The notes: generated from the letters alone by a model not told the origin. 64,000 nt of DNA from Micromonosporaceae bacterium (GCA_020027875.1 JAHRHA010000025.1:1-64000), one strand, 5' to 3'; positions 26,273-35,236 are shown, counted from the stretch's first letter. Made by a program: numbers and translations.

Positions 26273-27139
26273 CTACGCTCCGCGGTCGGAGGTCGACCCG
26301 GAGATCTGCTGCGTGGGGGACTCCACGTGAACGGGCACCGGGGTTGGTGCGGGTGCGGGCACCGCCTGGGTGGCGTCGCCCCCGATCTCGATGGTCGTCG
26401 GCGCGACACGCATCGTCGGATCGGCATCGACGACGAGCGGCCCCGGCATCGGCGGCGGCGGGACCAGAGGCCACCCGGTCTCTGAAGTCGGCTCGTCGGA
26501 GGCCGGATAGGTCGGCGCCGCCGAGCCGGGCTTGTAGGTGGCGTGCGGATACATGGGCTGGCCCGGGTATGGCCTGCCATACGCGGGTTGAGCGTAGGCG
26601 CCGGCGTAGGCGACCGGCCGCGGTCTCGGCGCCGGGAACAACCCCATCCACACCCGGACAACCACGACGCCGGCCAGTATGAGGAAGCCGAGCCATACCG
26701 AGCGGCCGAGCAGACCCTCTAGAGTCGCCCGGACCGACACCAGATCGCTGGCGAAGGCGCCGAGGAACGTGACCGCCCCGAAGAACGCGCCGATCCCGTA
26801 CTCGATGAGCGCCGTGAGCAGGATGACCCTGGATCGAGGCACCATCGGAGCGACGTAGGTGGCCAACAGCACGGCGGCCATTGGCAGTCCGATGGCCAGC
26901 GGCCCGACAAAGGTCGAGAACACGGCCGCGCAGCGAAGGCCGAAGCCGCTCGCCCACCCGTCGATGACGAAGAACAGACTGCTGAAGCCGAGGAAAAGAA
27001 ACACCGCGTTTCCCCCGAGCAGGGCCAGCGCGCACATCTCGCGCAGCGGCTCGCTGAACTGACGGGCGGGGGTCCCGGCGGTCGTGCCCACCGCGGTCAC
27101 CGGGCTCGACGGATCTGAATAGGGACTGGGCAGCGTCAC
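26273..27139 (-). CDS. Four-helix membrane protein with proline-rich tail, unknown function
   Basis: 288 residues. Cytoplasmic N-terminus, about four hydrophobic segments between residues 35 and 165 (ALALLGGNAVFLFLGF, IGLPMAAVLLATYVAP, TALIEYGIGAFFGAVTFLGAF, LGFLILAGVVVVRVWMGLF), then a disordered tail of about 120 residues rich in Pro, Tyr and Ala. Such tails are common on actinobacterial envelope proteins. No family recognised. It is 9 bp upstream of fbiC and divergent from fbiA, so it may be expressed with F420 genes without necessarily acting in the pathway. The 37900 protein has the same helix-plus-tail design. Confidence 0.7.
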   Translation of the reverse strand: MTLPSPYSDPSSPVTAVGTTAGTPARQFSEPLREMCALALLGGNAVFLFLGFSSLFFVIDGWASGFGLRCAAVFSTFVGPLAIGLPMAAVLLATYVAPMVPRSRVILLTALIEYGIGAFFGAVTFLGAFASDLVSVRATLEGLLGRSVWLGFLILAGVVVVRVWMGLFPAPRPRPVAYAGAYAQPAYGRPYPGQPMYPHATYKPGSAAPTYPASDEPTSETGWPLVPPPPMPGPLVVDADPTMRVAPTTIEIGGDATQAVPAPAPTPVPVHVESPTQQISGSTSDRGA

Positions 27140-27201
27140 GGGGCCGAGCCTAGTGCTATCCCGGCCGCGATGCCTTCTTGGTGGCCCGGAATTATGTGGC
27201 C

Positions 27202-28173
27202 ATGCGCATCGTCGTGCTGGCCGGTGGCATCGGTGGAGCCCGCTTCCTGCTCGGTGTCCGGGCGTGGGCGCGTGGCCACGATGTGGCGGTCACCGCAGTG
27301 ATCAACGTGGGCGACGATGTCACCCTGCATGGGCTACGGATCTGCCCGGACCTGGACAGCGTCATGTACACCCTAGGTGGCGGGGCGGATTCGGAGCGAG
27401 GCTGGGGTCGCGCCGGCGAGACCTGGACGATCAAGGAGGAGCTGGCCGCGTATGGCGCGGAGCCCTCCTGGTTCGGCCTGGGCGATCGGGACGTGGCGAC
27501 CCATCTGGTGCGGACCCGGATGCTGGACGCCGGGTATCCCCTCTCGGCGGTGACCGAGGCACTGTGCGCCCGCTGGCAGCCGGGCGTGCGGCTCCTTCCC
27601 GCCAGCGATGACCGGGTCGAGACCCATGTCGTCGTACCGTCGTCGGACGGCGCAGGCGGCGAAGCCGCGATCCACTTCCAGGAATGGTGGGTACGGCATC
27701 GGGGTGCCCTGGCCGCGAAGCGATTCGTCTTCGTCGGGGCCGAGTCGGCCAAGCCCGCCGCGGGTGTGCTCGACGCCCTCGCCGACGCTGACGTGATACT
27801 GGTGGCGCCCAGCAACCCGGTCGTGAGCATCGCGCCGATCCTGGCAGTGCCCGGCATCCGGGAGGCGGTGGTGGCTGGTCGCGCTCCCGTTGTCGGTGTC
27901 TCTCCGATCATTGGTGGCGCTCCAGTGCGCGGGATGGCCGACCGGTGCCTGGCCGCGCTAGACGTAGAGTGCAGTGCCGCCGGTGTAGGTGCCCTTTATG
28001 GGAGTCGGGCCGGCGGAGGGCTGCTGGACGGATGGCTGGTCGACACATCGGACGCGGCGGCCATCGTGCCAGGCGTCGTGGTTCGACCGGTTCCACTATG
28101 GATGAAGGATGAAATGGCGACGGAGGCGATGGTACGCGAGGCGCTAACGTTGGCAGGGGTGGCGGATGACTGA
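27202..28173 (+). CDS. fbiA: 2-phospho-L-lactate/phosphoenolpyruvate transferase (FO transferase)
   Basis: 323 residues, CofD/FbiA family. Transfers the phospholactyl or phosphoenolpyruvyl group from its GDP- or GPP-linked donor to FO, forming (dehydro-)F420-0. Signature N-terminus VVLAGGIGGARFLLGV and INVGDDVTLHGLRICPDLD, with VLVAPSNPVVSIAPIL-type nucleotide segment later. ATG at 27202 chosen because it begins the conserved strand; the 24-bp longer frame adds nothing conserved. Overlaps fbiB by 8 bp (28166-28173). Confidence 0.95.
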   Translation: MRIVVLAGGIGGARFLLGVRAWARGHDVAVTAVINVGDDVTLHGLRICPDLDSVMYTLGGGADSERGWGRAGETWTIKEELAAYGAEPSWFGLGDRDVATHLVRTRMLDAGYPLSAVTEALCARWQPGVRLLPASDDRVETHVVVPSSDGAGGEAAIHFQEWWVRHRGALAAKRFVFVGAESAKPAAGVLDALADADVILVAPSNPVVSIAPILAVPGIREAVVAGRAPVVGVSPIIGGAPVRGMADRCLAALDVECSAAGVGALYGSRAGGGLLDGWLVDTSDAAAIVPGVVVRPVPLWMKDEMATEAMVREALTLAGVADD

Positions 28174-29263
28174 GCAACTCGAGATCATTCCGATGCGTGG
28201 CATCGGCGATATCACACCTGGCTCCGATCTAGCCGGCACGATCGCCGCCGCGGCGCCGTGGCTACGCGACGGGGACGTCCTTGTCGTGACTAGCAAGATT
28301 GTGTCGAAGGCCGAGGGGCAGCTGGTCGACGTACCGGTATCCGGTCCAGAGCGCGAGGCCGCCCGCGAGGAGACGCTGACCGCGGAGACCGCCCGACTAG
28401 TCGCCCGTCGGGGCCACACCCAGATCGTGCAGACCCACCATGGTTTCGTGATGGCCTCTGCCGGTGTTGACGCTTCCAATGTGGAGCGCTCTAAGCTGGT
28501 ACTCCTGCCGAAGGATCCGGACGCGTCCGCTCGTGAGTTGCGGTCGGCGTTGCGCGAGCGGTTCGGGCTCAACGTCGCTGTCATCGTGTCGGACACGATG
28601 GGTCGACCCTGGCGAACAGGTCTCACCGATGTCGCCCTCGGCGCTGCGGGGATCGAGCCGATCCGCGACCACCGCGGCGAGACTGACGCCTACGGCAACG
28701 AGCTCCATATCACCCAGATGGCGGTGATCGACGAGCTGAGCGCTGCGGCCGAGCTGGTCAAGGGCAAGCGCGACCAGGTGCCGGTCGCCGTGGTGCGCGG
28801 GTATCTTCCATCGGGCCCCGGCCTCGACGACGGTCCGGGCGCCGCCGCGCTGATCCGTGATTCACAGCACGACCTGTTCTCGCTGGGTACGGCCGAGGCG
28901 CGGGCCGCAGGCCTGGCCGCCGCCGCCGGCCTGAGCGAGCCTGTGGCATTCGGCGACGGGCCTGTCGACGCCGCAGTCATCGCGCGCGCTATGTCGGCGG
29001 TCGCGGCCGCCCCCGACACGTTGCTCGTGCTGACCGAGACCTCCGCTCCGGCCGACCTACCCAGCAACACGGCATTCGTGGTCGCGTGCGGGGTCACGGA
29101 GCCGGAAGATCCACACCGGCTCGTCGCCCTAGGCGCCGACGTACATCGACTCCGCTGTGCCCTCGCCGCTGAGGACCTCCTCACGATCTGGCTGCCGATT
29201 CCCAGGCCCGGCCGGATCGGCCTCCTCGCCGTCGGCCCCCCTGACACGATCACAGAGCCATAG
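28166..29263 (+). CDS. fbiB: Coenzyme F420-0:L-glutamate ligase (CofE-type, short C-terminus)
   Basis: 365 residues. The first 245 residues are the CofE ligase domain (VVTSKIVSKAEGQ, IVSDTMGRPWRTGLTDVALG), which adds gamma-linked glutamates to F420-0. Mycobacterial FbiB is about 450 residues with a complete C-terminal FMN/nitroreductase domain that reduces dehydro-F420-0. Here the C-terminal part is only about 115 residues and is not recognisably a full nitroreductase fold. ATG at 28166 overlaps fbiA. If PEP is the precursor in this organism, the reductase step would need another protein. Confidence 0.92.
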   Translation: MTEQLEIIPMRGIGDITPGSDLAGTIAAAAPWLRDGDVLVVTSKIVSKAEGQLVDVPVSGPEREAAREETLTAETARLVARRGHTQIVQTHHGFVMASAGVDASNVERSKLVLLPKDPDASARELRSALRERFGLNVAVIVSDTMGRPWRTGLTDVALGAAGIEPIRDHRGETDAYGNELHITQMAVIDELSAAAELVKGKRDQVPVAVVRGYLPSGPGLDDGPGAAALIRDSQHDLFSLGTAEARAAGLAAAAGLSEPVAFGDGPVDAAVIARAMSAVAAAPDTLLVLTETSAPADLPSNTAFVVACGVTEPEDPHRLVALGADVHRLRCALAAEDLLTIWLPIPRPGRIGLLAVGPPDTITEP

Positions 29264-29639
29264 CGTCGACCTGAACGTCGGCATAGCGGGCGACGTCAGT
29301 GGGAATGATGATCGACCCGTCGCTCATGGCCTCGATGGCCGCGTGCGCGGCCGCGAAACCGAGACCAGGATGTTCGCTGACAATCCGGGCGAGCTGCCCG
29401 CCGCGTAGTCCTCTGATCTCGAATGGGCCGGCTGGCCCAGAGTTGACAAGCATTGCCACGTGGTCGGCGATGGCGGGGCGCACAATCACGGCGGCCGCCA
29501 GTCCGAGGGCCGTTATGTGCAGGTGCGGCCCGCCGTCAAGGGCACCGTCTGCAAACCGCGAGAGTTCACGACGCTGGGATTCTGTGCCCGCGCCCAGCCC
29601 GGCAACTAGAGCCGCATCGTCCACGATGTAGCCGGTCAC
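29250..29639 (-). CDS. PIN-like toxin of an RHH/PIN toxin-antitoxin pair
   Basis: 129 residues. Two aspartates follow the first strand (YIVDDAALV) and a C-terminal pattern GFAAAHAAIEAMSDGSIIIPTDVARYADV resembles the last strands of PIN-domain ribonucleases, although the acidic centre is not complete by eye. GTG at 29639 overlaps the last codon of the upstream antitoxin frame as GTGA, the usual antitoxin-toxin coupling. It overlaps the convergent fbiB end by 14 bp. Identity as a toxin is mainly from context and size. Confidence 0.6.
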   Translation of the reverse strand: MTGYIVDDAALVAGLGAGTESQRRELSRFADGALDGGPHLHITALGLAAAVIVRPAIADHVAMLVNSGPAGPFEIRGLRGGQLARIVSEHPGLGFAAAHAAIEAMSDGSIIIPTDVARYADVQVDAMAL

Positions 29640-30063
29640 GAGGCGGCGGCCCGGTACTCGGCGAGCGCGTCGATTGCGGTCTGACGAAGTAAAAGGGCCG
29701 GGTCGCGGTCATCATCTGCTCGGAGCTTCTGAGCCGCCGCTGCGATGGCATCGGCGACCGGGCGGGGTGCCGGATAGACCCTGTCGTGTCTCGGACCCAG
29801 CCGAGCGCGGCAGCCTGCGCATGCATGACGGCTACCGCTCGGGCCGCGGCTGCGTCGGCGTCAGCGTCAGCGTCAGGATCGAGTCCGAAGATGCTGTGAA
29901 CAAGTGCCCGGGACCGCACACGACGCTCGTCTTCGTCAAGTTGATGAGCAAGCGCTCCGGAGAGGTAGCCCGACAACGACCGCGCTTCGCCGGCGGCAAC
30001 CATCGCCTGCGCTCGGTCAGCGAGCTCTTTCGGGACCGTGATCGACAGCTGCTCCGTAGCCAT
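29636..30063 (-). pseudogene. Ribbon-helix-helix antitoxin, frameshifted
   Basis: Frame 1 from ATG 30063 gives a CopG-like N-terminus (QLSITVPKELADRAQAM) and a helical region with a DADADADA run from a hexamer repeat. The open frame then drifts into low-quality sequence. A second frame, starting near 29768 and ending at 29636, encodes PRPVADAIAAAAQKL ... LAEYRAAAS with its stop overlapping the toxin start (GTGA). Restoring one C in the C-run at the corresponding 29759-29767 joins them into about 142 residues. The gene is therefore broken by one missing base, or the sequence has an error there. A palindrome covers its start codon. Confidence 0.72.
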
Positions 30064-30078
30064 AGGACAAAATCCTAT
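30062..30078. promoter_or_regulatory. Antitoxin operator palindrome ATAGGA-CAAAA-TCCTAT
   Basis: Perfect 6-bp arms around 5 bp, overlapping the antitoxin start codon and its upstream region. This is the expected position for RHH antitoxin autorepression. Confidence 0.6.
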
Positions 30079-30184
30079 CGGTACGGCGACGAACGTCACG
30101 GACCTCAAACTCATGCGATTCACGCTCTGCGAACGCGGAGCCAGCAGTTCGCGAGGAAACCCAACGCGGACTCAGTCCACCGGG

Positions 30185-31162
30185 TCAGCGGCCGTTGAGC
30201 ACCGACACGCCGAGCGGGGTCAGCGAGTGGAGCACCATGTTGCGCTCGCGGTTACTCGTGATCAGACCGGCGTTGCGAAGGATGGTCGCGTGCTGGCTCG
30301 CCGCCGCCGCGGAGATGCCTACCCTGCGGGCGAGGTCGGTCGTCGAGCAGCCGTCGCCGATCGCCGCGAGAGCGGCCGCCCGGGTGTTGCCGAGCAGAGC
30401 CCCCAACGCGCGACGGCTGGTATCGGCTCGGTCCGGAGCCGCCACCGGGCGATCGGCCGGATAGACCAGGACCGGAGGCAGCTCCGGGTCGAGCAGCGTC
30501 ACCGGATATCGCCAGCAGAAGTACGACGGGACGAGTAGCAGACCCCGACCGCCGAGGTGCATCTCCTGATCGAACGGGTAGTCGACGTGGAGCTCGCCGG
30601 CGCGCCACCGCATCGCCGGTCGCAAGCTCTCCAGCAATCCCTCCGCGCCCTGCGCGGCTACGGCCCGAATCCGGCGGGCCCGGTCACCCTCCACGACCGC
30701 CTCGATGCGTGACCACTCCGGGGCTACCGCGCGGTCGTAGTACGCGCGCATCGCGTCGGTCAGGAGCCGCAACGCCTCGGCGTCGCCTCGGGCCAACGCA
30801 CCCACGTCGGCCGGCAACGGTCGCTCCTCCGCCAGGATGGCGAGGTCGCGACGGAGCAGTTCCGGCGGGGTCCCGGCCACCGCGTCCAGACCCGCATCGA
30901 GGCCATCCGCGCCGGCGAGCGGGGTGAGAAAGTCGGGAAAGTAGCCCGTCGAAGGGTTGAGCGCGAGCAACAGCCTCAGGTCAGACATCATTGGCGAAGC
31001 CTGCAGATCGGTCGCGACGCTGCGCCGCCACTCGCCGTGCACCGCGTTCGCCCGCTGACTGCGCAGGATGTGCAGGCTCAGCACCGTCTCCCAGAGCGGG
31101 TCTGGCGCAGGGGCAAGCCTTGTCCGGGCGACATCGTCTCCGGTGAAGAAGATCCTCAGCAT
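30185..31162 (-). CDS. ArsR-type winged-helix transcriptional regulator with N-terminal extension
   Basis: 325 residues. The last 75 residues form an ArsR-like winged helix (LLGNTRAAALAAIGDGCSTTDLARRVGISAAAASQHATILRNAGLI). The first about 240 residues are an extension beginning LRIFFTGDDVARTRLAPAPDPLWE, common in a large actinobacterial group of regulators (DUF5937-type, recalled). No metal-binding cysteine pair is present, so it is not a classical metal sensor. ATG at 31162 begins the conserved extension; no strong Shine-Dalgarno is seen. A perfect palindrome at 31224 lies 61 bp upstream. Confidence 0.85.
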   Translation of the reverse strand: MLRIFFTGDDVARTRLAPAPDPLWETVLSLHILRSQRANAVHGEWRRSVATDLQASPMMSDLRLLLALNPSTGYFPDFLTPLAGADGLDAGLDAVAGTPPELLRRDLAILAEERPLPADVGALARGDAEALRLLTDAMRAYYDRAVAPEWSRIEAVVEGDRARRIRAVAAQGAEGLLESLRPAMRWRAGELHVDYPFDQEMHLGGRGLLLVPSYFCWRYPVTLLDPELPPVLVYPADRPVAAPDRADTSRRALGALLGNTRAAALAAIGDGCSTTDLARRVGISAAAASQHATILRNAGLITSNRERNMVLHSLTPLGVSVLNGR

Positions 31163-31443
31163 CGTGATGGGAGCGCTCTCGTTGTGGGCTTGCGACTCTA
31201 CCTCGCGGGCTTGACCGGCATGTTTCGGCTGTAGCCGAAGGTCCTCGACTACTGGTCACGGCTGTGAGGACACTGGCGCTGCTGGCCTGGGGAGGCACGT
31301 CGTGGCGGTGCGGTTGCAACGGGGGTCCGCGCGGCCCCCCAGGTCCGCGGAGCGGCCGCCCGCCACGACACCGGCTGGCGCCGGGCTGATCCAGGCGCGA
31401 CCGATCGACTGATCGTGCCGGCGCTGAAGGCCGCCCGCGACCT
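31163..31443. other. Intergenic region upstream of ArsR-type regulator
   Basis: About 280 bp with no gene I can support. It holds the palindrome at 31224-31239. The stretch 31260-31440 is GC-rich and shows short in-frame peptides on both strands but nothing recognisable. It may be a decayed gene. Confidence 0.4.
31224..31239. promoter_or_regulatory. Perfect palindrome TTCGGCT-GT-AGCCGAA
   Basis: 7-bp arms around a 2-bp centre, 61 bp upstream of the ArsR-type gene. Candidate autoregulatory operator. Confidence 0.5.
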
Positions 31444-32583
31444 TCAGAGGTAGCGGTCGTCGCCACGCTCCCTGAGCTCGTCGACAATGGACTTGATGTC
31501 CTGAGCCCGGTCGCGCGCACAGACGAGTACCGCGTCCGGGGTGTCCACCACGATGACATCGCGCAGGCCGAGGGTGGCGACGAGCCGCCCGGACCGTGCC
31601 ACCACTACCGAGTCTGTGGTGTTTCGGAGCAGCACCGGCGCATCCTTCGGCTCGGAGACGACCACGTTCCCAGCGTGGTCCGCGCCGCCGACCTCGGGTG
31701 CGGCCAGGACCTGCGCCAGCGTGTCGAAGTCGCCCACGTCGGTCCAGCCGAAGTCACCCGGCACGGTGGCGACGAGCCCTGCGTCGGCGGCGCCCTCCAT
31801 GACCGCGTGGTCAACCGAGATCTTGGGCAGACCTGGCCACACCTCGCTGACAACCTCGTCCTGGTCTGCCGTCCCCCACACCCGCGCGATGGCGGTCAGT
31901 TCGGCGAACAGCCCTGGTTGTTGGCGCCGCAACTCGGCCAGGAACGCCTCGACCCGCCACACGAACATGCTGGCGTTCCACAGGTAGCGGCCGGACGCCA
32001 GATAGTCCACCGCAACCTCGTACGACGGTTTCTCCTTGAACTCAAAAACCGCCCGCACACCCGACGCGTCGCCGTCGTCCGCGCACCGCAGGTACCCGTA
32101 CCCGGTCTCCGGATGGGTCGGGGTGATACCCACCGTCATGAGTCGACCCTCGCGCGCCCCGCGAACGGCGGCGCGGATCACCTCGACAAACGCGCCTTCA
32201 TCCCGGATCAGATGATCGGCGGCGAACGAACCCATGATCGCATCGGGGTCGCGCCGGACGATTACCGCCGCGGCAAGCCCGATGGCGGCGCAGGAGTCGC
32301 GCGGCGAGGGCTCGATCAGCAGATTGTTCTCCGGGAGCTCGGGCACCTGCCGGGCCACCGCCGCCGCATGAGCGGCACCGGTCACCACGTAAATCTCATC
32401 GTGTGAGGACAACGGCGCGAGGCGCGCCACAGTCGCCTGCAACAGCGACGCCGGCGATCCGGTGAGCGCATGTAGGAACTTCGGGTGGCCGGCCCGGGAC
32501 AGCGGCCACAACCGCGTTCCGCTGCCCCCGGCGGGAATCACCGAGTAGAGAGCGCCCACGTCTGTCGAGCCCGCACGGTCCAT
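31444..32583 (-). CDS. manC: Mannose-1-phosphate guanylyltransferase (GDP-mannose pyrophosphorylase)
   Basis: 379 residues from ATG 32583. Converts mannose-1-phosphate and GTP to GDP-mannose, completing the route begun by manA and manB. The nucleotidyltransferase signature AGGSGTRLWPLSR is at residues 18-30 and the active-site FEFKEKP near residue 170; a C-terminal left-handed helix-like part follows. The open frame extends to 32700 but the extra residues (VDTTFVGGNQ...) are not family-like and overlap the upstream gene end. Lies 100 bp after the GT4 gene, same strand. Confidence 0.92.
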   Translation of the reverse strand: MDRAGSTDVGALYSVIPAGGSGTRLWPLSRAGHPKFLHALTGSPASLLQATVARLAPLSSHDEIYVVTGAAHAAAVARQVPELPENNLLIEPSPRDSCAAIGLAAAVIVRRDPDAIMGSFAADHLIRDEGAFVEVIRAAVRGAREGRLMTVGITPTHPETGYGYLRCADDGDASGVRAVFEFKEKPSYEVAVDYLASGRYLWNASMFVWRVEAFLAELRRQQPGLFAELTAIARVWGTADQDEVVSEVWPGLPKISVDHAVMEGAADAGLVATVPGDFGWTDVGDFDTLAQVLAAPEVGGADHAGNVVVSEPKDAPVLLRNTTDSVVVARSGRLVATLGLRDVIVVDTPDAVLVCARDRAQDIKSIVDELRERGDDRYL

Positions 32584-32683
32584 CAGGTCATCATGCCTGA
32601 CCGCGGGCAACGCGCCGGGATAACCCCAGACTGGCCCAAAGGTGCCTAATTGATTGCCTCCGACGAAGGTGGTATCAACAGGA

Positions 32684-33826
32684 TCAAGACGCTGTGGCAC
32701 GCGTCCAGGCGCCTAGGTGAACATCGGCGCTGGAGTCCCACGTGAACTCCTTGGCCCGGGCGAGCCCGGCGACCGCCAGCGCCAGGCGCCTCGGCTCGTC
32801 ATCCAGGAGCGCACGAAGATCACGGGCGATGTCGTCGGGATCCGGACCGGTGTACGCCACGGCGTCGCCACCGACCTCGGGCAGAGAGAGCCGTGGCGTG
32901 GTCAGTACCGGCGCTCCGCACGCCATCGCCTCGAGCACCGGCAGGCCGAAGCCCTCGCCGTACGAGGGGTACGCAGCGACGAGCGCGCCGCCGAGGTAGC
33001 CCGGCAGGTCGGCGAAGCGCAGGTACCCGGGTCGCAGCAGCCGCAGACTCGCCGGTACGCCCGCCACCGCCTGATCGATCTCGTCGTCGTGGCCCTGGCC
33101 CCCAGCGACGACCAGAGCTGGCGGGTCGGGCCGGTCCTTCACCGCCGCGGCCCAGCCGCGGATGAGGTTGGGCACGTTCTTGCGGGGCTCCTTGGCGCCA
33201 AGGAAGGCGACATACGAGGTGTCACCGAGGCCGAGCCGGGCCCGTACCCGCGCCTTCTCCTCGGCCGCGGGCGCATGGAACGCCACGTGATCGACGCCGT
33301 GGTAGGCGACGTCGATCCGGGTCGGGTCGGCGTCGAGCAGGCGGATCAGCTCATCCCGGGTCGCCTTGCTCGGCACGATGACCCGCTCCGCGCGGCGCAG
33401 CGATGTCTTGATCGCCGACCGGAAGAAGGTGCGGCGAGACTTGTCGTAATGCTCTGGTTCGGTGAAGAACGTGGCGTCATGCACGGTCACCGTGACTGGG
33501 CAGGCCGCCCGCAACGGACAGGTGTAGAAGGGCGAGTGCAGGACCTTCGCGCCGACCTGCTGCGCGAGCAACGGAAGTCCGGTCTGTTCCCAGGCCAGCC
33601 GGGCGGGCCGGTGGTTCACCGCGGCCGGGGCCGCGACGATGTGCGCTTCGGGGAGCAGCCGCTGATACCGTTCGACATCCGGCCGGAGGCAGACGACCGC
33701 GAGATCCACGTCGTCTCGGCGCCCCAGCGCGCCGAGCAGGCCGTCGACATAGCGGCCCACGCCGCCACGATCGGCCGGCACGCTCGTGGCGTCAACCAGT
33801 ACGCGAGGCGAACGACCGGCAGTCAC
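32684..33826 (-). CDS. GT4-family glycosyltransferase
   Basis: 380-residue GT-B glycosyltransferase. N-terminal acceptor domain starts VLVDATSVPADRGGVGRYV; the C-terminal donor-binding part has GAKEPRKNVPNLIRGW and SYGEGFGLPVLEAMACGAPV, the EX7E motif of family 4. GDP-mannose is a plausible donor because the GDP-mannose pyrophosphorylase gene follows directly, so a mannosyltransferase of lipid or polysaccharide synthesis is likely. GTG at 33826 has GAGGAGA 6 bp upstream. The acceptor is not predictable. Confidence 0.88.
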   Translation of the reverse strand: MTAGRSPRVLVDATSVPADRGGVGRYVDGLLGALGRRDDVDLAVVCLRPDVERYQRLLPEAHIVAAPAAVNHRPARLAWEQTGLPLLAQQVGAKVLHSPFYTCPLRAACPVTVTVHDATFFTEPEHYDKSRRTFFRSAIKTSLRRAERVIVPSKATRDELIRLLDADPTRIDVAYHGVDHVAFHAPAAEEKARVRARLGLGDTSYVAFLGAKEPRKNVPNLIRGWAAAVKDRPDPPALVVAGGQGHDDEIDQAVAGVPASLRLLRPGYLRFADLPGYLGGALVAAYPSYGEGFGLPVLEAMACGAPVLTTPRLSLPEVGGDAVAYTGPDPDDIARDLRALLDDEPRRLALAVAGLARAKEFTWDSSADVHLGAWTRATAS

Positions 33827-33967
33827 GACAGGTCTCCTCAATCGGACACGACAACGGGTAACCAATCCGCAAGCCTACGCCCGCCACAGAGCGTCAGTGT
33901 GCTCACGACGCGGCCGAACGCACAGTTCGCTCCGATTACTCCTGACGGCCACTATCGTGATCCCGAC

Positions 33968-34702
33968 ATGGACAGCGATCTCCCGCCCACGGTTGTCGCG
34001 GCACTCGCGGCGTGGACCTCAACGGACGCCACTCGGCCGCGGCTGACCTACTACGACGATGGCACCGGCGAACGCACCGAACTGTCCGGGGCCACCCTGG
34101 CCAACTGGATCGCGAAGACGGCCAACCTGCTGGTGGACGGTCTCGGCCTCGGCACCGGTGATGTCGCCGCCGTTCGGCTGCCGGCGCATTGGCAGACCGG
34201 TGCGGTGCTGCTGGGCTGCTGGTCCGCCGGCCTGTCGGTCGATCTCGGCGGTACGGGTACCGGCCCGGCCTCCGTCGCCACCGAACCCGCCGCAGTAGCT
34301 TTCGTCGCCGCCGACCGACTGCGGGAGGTCGCCGCCGACGAGACGTTCGCCCTCGCCCTCGCGCCGTTGGCCGCGCCCTTCCGGTCAGGCCCTCCGCCGG
34401 GTGCGTTGGACTATGTGGTGGAGGTGCGCTCGCACGGCGACCATTTCGCCCCCTCTAGGATCGGCCCGCACACGGCCGCGCTCGCGGACGGCATGACGCA
34501 CGCCGAACTGGTCGCGCTCGCCGCTTCCCGTGGCGTACCGTCCCGCGCCCGGGTGCTGGTAAACGCGGACGTGCTGAGCGACCCCATCTCCTGGCTGGTC
34601 GCACCGCTCGTCATGGACTCCTCGGTCGTGCTCTGCCGCGGCCTCGACCCCGCTCGGCTGGAAGCCCGCCTCGCCAGTGAGCGCGCTATCGCGTACCCGT
34701 GA
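33968..34702 (+). CDS. TIGR03089 family protein (AMP-binding-like fragment family)
   Basis: 244 residues. DLPPTVVAALAAWTSTDATRPRLTYYDDGTGERTELSGATLANWIAKTANLL resembles the N-terminal part of acyl/amino-acid adenylating enzymes but the gene ends before the adenylation core, as is normal for the actinobacterial TIGR03089 family, which lies near UDP-sugar or envelope genes. Function unknown. ATG at 33968 lies at the conserved N-terminus; a TATCGT hexamer 10 bp upstream could be the -10 of a leaderless transcript. Overlaps the convergent gene by 17 bp. Confidence 0.8.
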   Translation: MDSDLPPTVVAALAAWTSTDATRPRLTYYDDGTGERTELSGATLANWIAKTANLLVDGLGLGTGDVAAVRLPAHWQTGAVLLGCWSAGLSVDLGGTGTGPASVATEPAAVAFVAADRLREVAADETFALALAPLAAPFRSGPPPGALDYVVEVRSHGDHFAPSRIGPHTAALADGMTHAELVALAASRGVPSRARVLVNADVLSDPISWLVAPLVMDSSVVLCRGLDPARLEARLASERAIAYP

Positions 34703-35183
34703 CGTCGCCGCACGCGAGGGCAACGGCATGCTCGGGGTCTATCGCCTCCAGGATGCCCGGCACCGGCGCGCCGGTCGCGTCGAGCACTCGCCAGCCGCCC
34801 AGGCTGACCACGGGCAGCGACTCCGCCGGCAGGTCGCGCGCCCGCCGCATCGCCAAAGCCAGCTCCGACAGCGTGCCCCAGGAGCCGCCCACCACGATGA
34901 TGGCATCGGCGCTCGAGACCAGAACCGCGTTTCGGGCCTCGCCCAGGTTCGTGGCGATCACCACCGAGAGGTCCGCGGCCGCCGCACCGGCGTCGAGGCC
35001 AGGTCGTACGCCCACAACCAGCCCATCCAAGGATCGCGCCCCGGCAGCGACCGCCGACATCACACCCGTGCCGCCTCCACAGAGGACAATCGCGCCGCGC
35101 CGGACGAGATGCCGCCCGACCTCGAAGGCCGCCCTGGCCTCCTCGTCGGTACATGTCGCCGGCCCACAGACGGCCACCTGCAT
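34686..35183 (-). CDS. SLOG-family (TIGR00725-like) nucleotide-binding protein
   Basis: 165 residues, Rossmann-like fold: CGPATCTDEEARAAFEVGRHLVRRGAIVLCGGGTGVM at the N-terminus and VVGGSWGTLSELALAM at about residue 100, the GGxGTxxE motif of the LOG/SLOG superfamily. Members include cytokinin-activating LOG enzymes and ligand-sensing SLOG proteins; this branch has no confirmed reaction. ATG at 35183 begins the first strand. Confidence 0.8.
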   Translation of the reverse strand: MQVAVCGPATCTDEEARAAFEVGRHLVRRGAIVLCGGGTGVMSAVAAGARSLDGLVVGVRPGLDAGAAAADLSVVIATNLGEARNAVLVSSADAIIVVGGSWGTLSELALAMRRARDLPAESLPVVSLGGWRVLDATGAPVPGILEAIDPEHAVALACGDVTGTR

Positions 35184-35236
35184 CTGTCAATGCTACGGGC
35201 AGCACGAGCGCTGGCCTACGCCTAAGATCAGCGGCC

